Of a stretch of DNA of 7,075 bases, positions 1 to 6,116 are shown in pieces. The DNA comes from Aliarcobacter sp. Its GTDB lineage: Bacteria > Campylobacterota > Campylobacteria > Campylobacterales > Arcobacteraceae. The stretch spans positions 1 through 7,075 of the forward strand of contig JAGOHQ010000037.1 of NCBI GenBank assembly GCA_017996075.1. The letters run 5' to 3'. The translations under genes and the position numbers were made by a program. The notes beneath the pieces are model-generated. The model was not told where the DNA came from. It was given only the letters and a program-made list of their open reading frames with translations, and did not search any database. The stretch's first letter is position 1, and each line of letters begins with the position of its first letter.

Positions 1-759
1 ATCATTAAAATAATCTTGATTTGGTTCTTCTTCAAGTTTTATAGTCTTAAATTTTTTTTGTTCTTTTATTTGTAAAATATCTTCTGCTAAAATTGGAATT
101 ATAAAATTAGTCTCTTCAATATTTTCACTCTGATTAAAAATACCATTATTATACTTTGAACTTAAATCTGTTTTATCAAATATATTAGTTTTTATATTAT
201 CAACAGTATTTAACTTTATATTTTCTTTTGAAATAGAAATATTATTTAAAATATAACTATCTTCTGGTTTGGAATTTACAAAATAGTTATTACAAAAACT
301 ATTAAAGAAATTAAAACTGAAATAACTACTACAACTTTTCCAATCTTTATTTAATCCCAAAATATAATCAACTCTATCCCAAAAAAGATTATGTACATTA
401 TTATTTAGTTCTTTAATATTTTCTCCATTTAACGCATCTTTTCTTATGAAAGTAAGAATTGCTCTTGTTTCATTTTCAAATTGATTTAATTCCAATATCC
501 ATGTATCTAAAATAATATCTGTATTAATTACATTATATTTAAAATTTATCTTAGTTATCTCTAGTTTATCAATATAAGAATCTAATATAAAATCTTTATT
601 ACCATTATTTTCATTAGAAATATTAAAAAGTGTTTTAGCAGAATCAAATATAGCATTTTTTGATATATTTTTGTATACTCTATTTGTCGTAAAATTTTTC
701 ATATCCTCAGAAGCAATTGAAGATATAACTAAAATAATTAAAATAAAAAACTTATTCAT
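1..759 (-). CDS. Unrecognised exported protein, 3' end cut by window edge
   Basis: The frame is open for 253 codons from the ATG at 757-759 to the left edge, with no stop, so the C-terminus lies outside the window. I do not recognise the family. The start MNKFFILIILVISSIASED is a typical signal peptide: one Lys, a hydrophobic core at residues 4-12, and a probable Sec cleavage after S-I-A16. There is no lipobox Cys, so a soluble periplasmic or exported protein is expected. Residues 20-140 look like a mixed alpha/beta fold, with the conserved-looking stretches FILDSYIDKLEITKI (57-71) and NLFWDRVDYILGLNKDW (124-140). Two cysteines, C143 and C156, flank an aromatic-rich segment and could form a disulfide. 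Residues 165-253 are polar, Asn/Lys/Glu-rich and probably disordered. It starts 8 nt after the GGDEF/EAL gene and has the best Shine-Dalgarno in the window, so it is probably the next gene of the operon. It lacks a visible Cys-His-Asp protease pattern, so I do not call it LapG. Existence of the gene is sure; function is unknown. Confidence 0.85.
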   Translation of the reverse strand, partial: MNKFFILIILVISSIASEDMKNFTTNRVYKNISKNAIFDSAKTLFNISNENNGNKDFILDSYIDKLEITKINFKYNVINTDIILDTWILELNQFENETRAILTFIRKDALNGENIKELNNNVHNLFWDRVDYILGLNKDWKSCSSYFSFNFFNSFCNNYFVNSKPEDSYILNNISISKENIKLNTVDNIKTNIFDKTDLSSKYNNGIFNQSENIEETNFIIPILAEDILQIKEQKKFKTIKLEEEPNQDYFND

Positions 760-764
760 ATATA

Positions 765-773
765 CCCCTACCT
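765..773 (-). promoter_or_regulatory. Ribosome binding site for the exported-protein gene
   Basis: Read on the minus strand, AGGTAGGGG lies 5 nt before the ATG at 759. It contains the TAG stop codon of the preceding gene (768-770). It is the only clearly G-rich Shine-Dalgarno in the window. It fixes the start of the 1-759 gene and suggests this gene is translated independently of, and perhaps more strongly than, the gene before it. Confidence 0.7.
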
Positions 774-2948
774 ATTAACTGCATATAAATCTAATTTATT
801 TAAATATAAATAATCTCTATCAGATTCAATATTTTCTACTAATACCTTAATATCATTTATTTCGGCAAAAATAATAATATTTTTTATTTTATGCTTTTTA
901 ATTACATCATTATGTATATTTTGTGTTAGTTCTTTATCTATTTTTATATAATTTATTCTTATATTAGCTAATTCATCCAAAGAAAGCTCTTTTGTTTTAT
1001 ATCTTTTTATTAAAATTTCAATCCCAATTCTATTTAAATGTGCTACAAAATCTATAAAAATATTTTTATATGCTGAAGCAGAATAAGATGTTATACTAAA
1101 TACAATATGCTTAACAAAATCTTCATTTTTTGAAACTAAATCTTCTAAAAATATTATAAAATCTGGATTTGAAACTGTTTTAATTGATAAATTAATGGCT
1201 ATTTTATAATCAATTTTATTGTTTTTTATAAAATCAATTGCTTTTAAAATTACTTCTGTATCAAATTTTCTATTTAAATCTAGTTTTTCACTAACAGCAA
1301 CAAAAAGTCCAATAGGAAAAATATTATTATCATCATCTTTTAAATTTGGTTTTAACTCTCTCATTAAAAGTTCTCCACCAAAAGAGTAACTATCAAAGAC
1401 AAATGAAATATCAAAATCATTTTGCTCAATAATTTTTTTAACTTTCATTTCATTTTTTTTAATCTCTTCTTTTCCTCTACTCTCTTCTAAAATATCATAG
1501 CCATCTTTACCTTTTGAAAGAGCTTTTGAATATCTTTCATTAACCAGAGTTAAAATAGAGTCTATAGTTCCATACTGATCAACAGGAACGGCACCAATAT
1601 GAAATATATCAGAAGGTAACTCATATGCTTTAAAAATATTATTTGTTAAGTTAGCAACTATTTTATCAGCAAAATCTAAAGCTTCTAAATATTTGAGCTC
1701 TTTTGCTAGAATAATAAATTCTGAACCATTAAATCTATAACAAGAGATAGACTTATCTTTATAAAGTTGAATTACATTATTTACTATATTTACAAAAGAT
1801 AGAATAAAATCATCTGTTCTAAGTGTACCGTTTAGTTTCTCTATTTGATTTAATTTAGCAATCTTTAACAAAAAGATATATCCTTCAACAGATGAAACAA
1901 ACATACTTTTCATATCAATATCAAACATTCTTTTATCATATAATCCTGTTAAACTATCTACTAATAGATTTCTTTCTAAGGTATCCTTATTTATATTCAA
2001 CTCATTAACCAGTGAAGCTATTTTGTTTGATAATTTTGAAATATTAGAGACCAAATTTTTATACTCAACACTATCTTGAAACATTTTATTATCAATATTA
2101 GAAAATTTATTTTCAATTAAATCCGATACGACTTTATCTAAATATTTTATTGGTTTTACTATATATTTATTATCTAAGTATCTATTATAATAAAACATAA
2201 AAATAACTGCTGGAACAAACAAGACTATAGCTAAAAATAATAGTTTAATAAAATAATCATATACCTCTTTTTTAAGTTTGTAATCATCAAGAGTAAATTC
2301 TACTGTTCCATAGATTATATCCTTTAAAACTAAATCTTTTGTTACAATATCATCAATTTTTAGATTATAAAAATGTTCAAATATTCCTAAAAAATCTATC
2401 TCTTTTTTTTCTATCTTTTTTTCTTCTAGTAAATTCAAATCTATTTGTGCAATAAAACTCTTAATTTCATTATTCTTAAATAATTGATATTTTAGTATTA
2501 ATTTTTCATTAAAATTAAATAAATTGGATGGTTTAAATTCAAAAAATTGACTATTCTCTATTTTTTGAATTTCTCCAAATTTTGTATCAATTGTAACATC
2601 TGCTAAATTCCAAGAGGTATCGTTAAAAGTTTTTGTTTGAAAAATTAGAGTATCTTTATCAAAAATATACTTATCAAGTTTTATTTTAATATTTTGAATA
2701 AAACCTGTGCCTTTTGCATCACTAACAAGCAATTCAATGGATTCTTTATCAAACAAAATGACTTTTTCTTCTAGTTTTTTTGTAAATTTATCTATATTTA
2801 ATTGATAACTGTTTTTTGCATTTATAAATAATTTTTCTTTAAAATCATTGAAAAATAAACCAAAGAATAAAAATAGAATAAAAGAAAATATTAATATTAA
2901 AAAAATAATATTTTTTAAAGCTCTATTTATTATATTTTTCTTCATCAT
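768..2948 (-). CDS. LapD-like transmembrane HAMP-GGDEF-EAL receptor, degenerate
   Basis: This 726-residue inner-membrane protein is probably a c-di-GMP receptor rather than an enzyme. In order: TM1 (about 13-33), a periplasmic domain of about 200 residues (34-233), TM2 (234-254), a HAMP-like linker (about 255-315, with the VKPIKYLD motif), GGDEF (about 328-488) and EAL (about 511-726). The GGDEF opening DSLTGLYDKR is normal, but the metal-binding Asp residues are replaced (LKIA, 361-364), the signature reads RFNGSEF (405-411), and no RxxD inhibitory site precedes it. In the EAL domain the signature is ELLMR (526-530), NLS (586-588) and KID (669-671) remain, but the ITE motif is SITS (618-621) and the DDFG metal site is IKRY (647-650). 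Both activities should therefore be lost. This layout matches LapD, which signals to the periplasm when c-di-GMP binds its EAL domain. The periplasmic part is larger than the roughly 130 residues of LapD. The ATG overlaps the TolC-family stop codon, and the second codon is also ATG. Family call is firm; the LapD role is inferred. Confidence 0.82.
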   Translation of the reverse strand: MMKKNIINRALKNIIFLILIFSFILFLFFGLFFNDFKEKLFINAKNSYQLNIDKFTKKLEEKVILFDKESIELLVSDAKGTGFIQNIKIKLDKYIFDKDTLIFQTKTFNDTSWNLADVTIDTKFGEIQKIENSQFFEFKPSNLFNFNEKLILKYQLFKNNEIKSFIAQIDLNLLEEKKIEKKEIDFLGIFEHFYNLKIDDIVTKDLVLKDIIYGTVEFTLDDYKLKKEVYDYFIKLLFLAIVLFVPAVIFMFYYNRYLDNKYIVKPIKYLDKVVSDLIENKFSNIDNKMFQDSVEYKNLVSNISKLSNKIASLVNELNINKDTLERNLLVDSLTGLYDKRMFDIDMKSMFVSSVEGYIFLLKIAKLNQIEKLNGTLRTDDFILSFVNIVNNVIQLYKDKSISCYRFNGSEFIILAKELKYLEALDFADKIVANLTNNIFKAYELPSDIFHIGAVPVDQYGTIDSILTLVNERYSKALSKGKDGYDILEESRGKEEIKKNEMKVKKIIEQNDFDISFVFDSYSFGGELLMRELKPNLKDDDNNIFPIGLFVAVSEKLDLNRKFDTEVILKAIDFIKNNKIDYKIAINLSIKTVSNPDFIIFLEDLVSKNEDFVKHIVFSITSYSASAYKNIFIDFVAHLNRIGIEILIKRYKTKELSLDELANIRINYIKIDKELTQNIHNDVIKKHKIKNIIIFAEINDIKVLVENIESDRDYLYLNKLDLYAVNR
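2945..2948 (-). other. ATGA stop/start overlap, likely translational coupling
   Basis: On the minus strand ATGA joins the start of the GGDEF/EAL gene (ATG, 2948-2946) to the TGA stop of the TolC-family gene (2947-2945). The bases upstream (TACTGGTACTAG) contain no good Shine-Dalgarno, so re-initiation by ribosomes ending the TolC-family gene is the likely route. A second ATG follows directly and could be the real start, one residue later. Confidence 0.75.
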
Positions 2949-5353
2949 CTAGTACCAGTATTAGAATAGTCTTCTTGAGATGAGTTATTTAACTCTTTAT
3001 TATTTGAAGCTGGTACGTCTTTGTATTCTGTTTTAGATGAAACATCAATATATTCAAATTCTACCTCTTTTATATCCTCTTCTTTTGGCTTAGGATATGA
3101 ATTGTATAACTCTTTTTCTTTTGAAATTTTTTGTACTACAGGGTAATAACTATTTACAACTTCGCCCAAATCTTTTATTGCTTCTTGGGCATCTTCATAA
3201 GTTTTATAAATCCCATAATTCCATCTAATTAATATTCTTCCATTAGAATATGTATAAACATAACTATTTGAATATAAATTGATATTATTTGATAATATAT
3301 TTTCTAAATATTTATTTTCACTAAAAGATGTAATATGAATAGTATATAAATCATCATCAGCATTTAAGAATTTATTCATAATATCTTGATCAAATACAAA
3401 AACACTCTCTTTTTTCTGCTTAATCTTCTCAATAGTATTTATTTTTTCTATAATTTTAATTTCTGGCTTTGGTAGATTTATTTTTAATCCAGAAATATAT
3501 TCACTATAATGTTTTTTTACATCTTTTATTTTCTTTATTATAATTTGTGAATTTTTATATTTTTCAGATAGTTTATCTTTAGAAGCTTTTGCAAGTTCCA
3601 TATTTGAAAAAATTCCATGAGAAATTTTTGAAGTAACTATTGAATTTTCTATAATATCAAAAGTAAATGAGTTCATATCTAAATTATTATTTTTAATAAA
3701 ATCTGTAGCTTCTTTATTGTTTTTAAATTTTCCAATTTCAAGCGTAAAAAACTCATCATTTGCTAACATAAAGTTTTTAATAAAATTATCTATATTAATA
3801 TCTTTTAGTTTTTGATTGGCTAATAATCTTTTAAACTCTTCATCTTTCCTTTTTTCGTACTCTTTTTCATTTCTCTCCTTTTCATTCAAAAACTTATCAT
3901 CAATATAAACATTTTGAGAATAATTACTTTTTGAAAAATCGATATATTTTGGGTGTACAGGATCTAAATCAAAAAATGACAACAAATCACCCGTATAGCC
4001 TAAAAGTGAAAATAGATCTATTGTATTACTACTTTCATTTTTTATTAATTCTATCTCTGCTGAATTTAATTGTTTATACCCTTGAAGTAAAGATTGCAAA
4101 TCTTGTTGTCCTAAATTAAACTCTTCCCAGTAAGCATCGACCATTTTTCTGAGAGATACAATCTCAGATATATTACTTTTTAAAGATTCATTTGTAGATT
4201 GAATTGATGTAAATAATTTTGCAATATTCCATTTCAATTTTTTCTTCTCTTCATTTAACTCAAAATTTAAAGCTCTAATAGAACTATATGAAGTTAAAAT
4301 TTTGTTTTGGTCTTTTCCACCATTGTATAGGTTCATAGTAAATTTTAGCTTTGCATTTAAATCTTGTTCTCTTCCTTTATAATCTTCTTGATCTAGAATA
4401 TTATCCAATGAAACTTCAAAATCCAATTTAGGTGAGAAACTAGACTCTTTTGATTTAAGATTAAATTTTTCAGATTCAATTAAATTGTAATAATTTAATA
4501 TAGTACTATTTCTAGTTAATGCTCTTTCATATAGCAAATCAAAACTAGATATATTTATATTGAAATTTTTCTCATAAGGCAATGTTTGATAATACTTTTC
4601 TCCAACAATATATTCATAATACTTCATCGATTCTGTAAGTTTAGATTTTACTTTTGTAAGTTGAGTTTCAGAATTTGAAACATTTGCTTTAATTGCTGTT
4701 AAATCACCAATTGTTGCTGCTCCATTATCATATTTTATTGTTATAATTTCTAATATTTTATTTAATTTTATCATATTTCTTTCACTAGCTAAAACTGATT
4801 TGTGTGAAAAAACAACATCAAAATATGCTTTTATAGCCTTTGTTATCTGTTCTTGCAATAAAATTTCATATTGGTTTTTTTCTACACTAAGTTTTTTTTC
4901 TAAACTTTTAATAGTATTCGTAGTTTCTAAACCAGAATATATATTTTGACTCAGAATAAATTTTAAATTTCTATCATCATAATATTTGTACTTTTCTGAT
5001 GAACCATAACTTGTTGACTTCGTTCTTCCAGTTTCAGATTCTAAATTTAATGTTGGGTAGTATCCAGCTATTGCATCTTTTAATTTCAATTCACTTTGAA
5101 TCACTGTTTCTCTTGAAGCTTTTAGAAGATCGCTATTTGATATAGTTTCTAAAACGACATCCATTAAAGATACTTTTTTATAATTATTAATATCTAAAGC
5201 CAAATATTCTTTATTTTCAAAGAAATAATTATTTTTAAATCTTTCAGGTTCAGCTATATTTAAATTTTCATTATAGTTTTTAATAAATGCATCTTCATTT
5301 GCACTTAAAAGAATACCAAAAAAAATAGTTATAATTATCAGTTGTTTATTCAT
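2945..5353 (-). CDS. TolC-family outer-membrane channel with C-terminal tandem SPOR domains
   Basis: This 802-residue protein is predicted to be the outer-membrane exit duct of a type I secretion or efflux system. A signal peptide covers about residues 1-18 (MNKQLIIITIFFGILLSA). Two outer-membrane-efflux repeats follow, at about 62-255 and 270-455. The repeat hallmarks are SQNIYSGLETTNTI (135-148) and NLYNGGKDQNKI (341-352) at the beta-strand ends, and YDNGAATIGDLTAIKAN (208-224) and LGQQDLQSLLQGYKQL (414-429) in the coiled-coil halves. An ordinary TolC of about 430-490 residues would end near residue 460. Here a charged helix (about 485-520) leads to two regions resembling SPOR domains, at about 534-612 (FFTLEIGKF...) and 668-745 (LYTIHITSF...), separated by a Lys/Glu/Pro linker. 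A polar tail ends the protein. SPOR domains bind denuded peptidoglycan glycans, so the tail would lie in the periplasm on the cell wall. The gene starts 5 nt after the OmpA-like gene behind a weak GTAGAG. The TolC call is firm; the SPOR call is from pattern (size, beta-alpha layout, repeat) and is less sure. Confidence 0.88.
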   Translation of the reverse strand: MNKQLIIITIFFGILLSANEDAFIKNYNENLNIAEPERFKNNYFFENKEYLALDINNYKKVSLMDVVLETISNSDLLKASRETVIQSELKLKDAIAGYYPTLNLESETGRTKSTSYGSSEKYKYYDDRNLKFILSQNIYSGLETTNTIKSLEKKLSVEKNQYEILLQEQITKAIKAYFDVVFSHKSVLASERNMIKLNKILEIITIKYDNGAATIGDLTAIKANVSNSETQLTKVKSKLTESMKYYEYIVGEKYYQTLPYEKNFNINISSFDLLYERALTRNSTILNYYNLIESEKFNLKSKESSFSPKLDFEVSLDNILDQEDYKGREQDLNAKLKFTMNLYNGGKDQNKILTSYSSIRALNFELNEEKKKLKWNIAKLFTSIQSTNESLKSNISEIVSLRKMVDAYWEEFNLGQQDLQSLLQGYKQLNSAEIELIKNESSNTIDLFSLLGYTGDLLSFFDLDPVHPKYIDFSKSNYSQNVYIDDKFLNEKERNEKEYEKRKDEEFKRLLANQKLKDINIDNFIKNFMLANDEFFTLEIGKFKNNKEATDFIKNNNLDMNSFTFDIIENSIVTSKISHGIFSNMELAKASKDKLSEKYKNSQIIIKKIKDVKKHYSEYISGLKINLPKPEIKIIEKINTIEKIKQKKESVFVFDQDIMNKFLNADDDLYTIHITSFSENKYLENILSNNINLYSNSYVYTYSNGRILIRWNYGIYKTYEDAQEAIKDLGEVVNSYYPVVQKISKEKELYNSYPKPKEEDIKEVEFEYIDVSSKTEYKDVPASNNKELNNSSQEDYSNTGTR

Positions 5354-5358
5354 ATACT

Positions 5359-6111
5359 CTACTTTACAATTTTAATTACTATATATCCATTTTTAGGATC
5401 TATATCTTCTTTTATCTCTGGCTTTGTTCCTAAATCTATCTTAATGTCTTTTTTTTCATATCCAAATTTTTTGATTAAATTTCTTATACTCATTGTTCTA
5501 GCCAATGATATTTGCTTTGAGATTGTTGCGCTTAATACATTTTTTATCTCATATGAATATATTACTATTTCATGCTTTGGGTACTTAACTTTTGCTTTAT
5601 TTAAAAAATCCCTTAATTTTTTAGAAATTATATCATCAACAAATAGTTCATCAGCTTTATAGGTAACAATCAAATAATCCTCTGCTGTAATCATATTTTG
5701 GACTTCTGTTGTATTCTCTTTTTTATCGGCTACATTAACTCCAGAAGAAACTACTTCATCTGAACCTTCTGCTGATTTTACATTTATAGGATCTGAATTT
5801 ATTTGATTTTCAAGAGCTAAAACCATCTGCTTTTGTTCTTTTATTATTTGAATATTTAAATCTGAATTTGGTGCGGAACTACTATTTGAAGATTGAACTT
5901 CAACTCTATTTTCAGAAGAACTACTATCTTTTAAAATTAAATCATCAGAAGATATCGAACCAGTATATGATATTTTATACTTAAATTGTGCATAATAACC
6001 AAGATTAGCAAGTACAACCAATAGAAATAGTAATAAAACTAAAATTACAGATGAAAATAAATCCACAAAAGACGGCCATGGATTAAACTCCTCTTCAAAT
6101 TTTTGAGCCAT
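5359..6111 (-). CDS. MotB-like inner-membrane protein with OmpA-like periplasmic domain
   Basis: This 250-residue protein is predicted to be anchored in the inner membrane by one N-terminal helix. The first 40 residues have the MotB/ZorB-type form: a short acidic cytoplasmic end, NPWPSFVDLFSS (10-21), then a pure hydrophobic helix (about 19-37). D17 sits where MotB-, ExbD- and TolR-type proteins carry their proton-binding Asp. A low-complexity Ser/Asn/Glu-rich linker (about 53-140) spans the periplasm. Residues about 145-250 resemble an OmpA C-terminal domain: the LRDFL helix, the SLARTMSIRNLIKKFGY helix (202-218, R205 aligning with the Arg of the S..RA motif) and a final NGYIVIKIV strand. 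The usual GHTD segment reads YSYEI (185-189), so the canonical peptidoglycan-binding Asp is missing. It starts 5 nt after the channel-subunit gene, with no strong Shine-Dalgarno (AATAAGTAATCAAA), as expected for a coupled stator pair. Partner type is well supported; peptidoglycan binding is uncertain. Confidence 0.82.
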   Translation of the reverse strand: MAQKFEEEFNPWPSFVDLFSSVILVLLLFLLVVLANLGYYAQFKYKISYTGSISSDDLILKDSSSSENRVEVQSSNSSSAPNSDLNIQIIKEQKQMVLALENQINSDPINVKSAEGSDEVVSSGVNVADKKENTTEVQNMITAEDYLIVTYKADELFVDDIISKKLRDFLNKAKVKYPKHEIVIYSYEIKNVLSATISKQISLARTMSIRNLIKKFGYEKKDIKIDLGTKPEIKEDIDPKNGYIVIKIVK

Positions 6112-6116
6112 TTTGA

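Noticed and set aside
1..759. LapG-type transglutaminase-like protease
   Set aside because: The two cysteines lie in an aromatic-rich segment with no following His and Asp motifs of that family in the visible part, and the rest of the sequence does not resemble it.
3931..4119. Short plus-strand open frame (62 codons)
   Set aside because: It lies fully inside the TolC-family gene on the other strand, has no ribosome binding site of note and no recognisable protein features; a shadow frame.
4892..4899. Runs of eight T (also at 52-59, 2403-2410 and 5449-5456) as phase-variation tracts
   Set aside because: Runs of this length are expected by chance in such A+T-rich coding DNA. Phase-variable tracts in this group are usually longer and G/C. 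All frames are intact across them.
5342..5662. Plus-strand open frame of 106 codons with a hydrophobic translation
   Set aside because: It is antisense to the OmpA-like domain. Its hydrophobicity comes from reading Lys/Asp/Glu-rich A+T-rich codons backwards. No ribosome binding site or supporting context.
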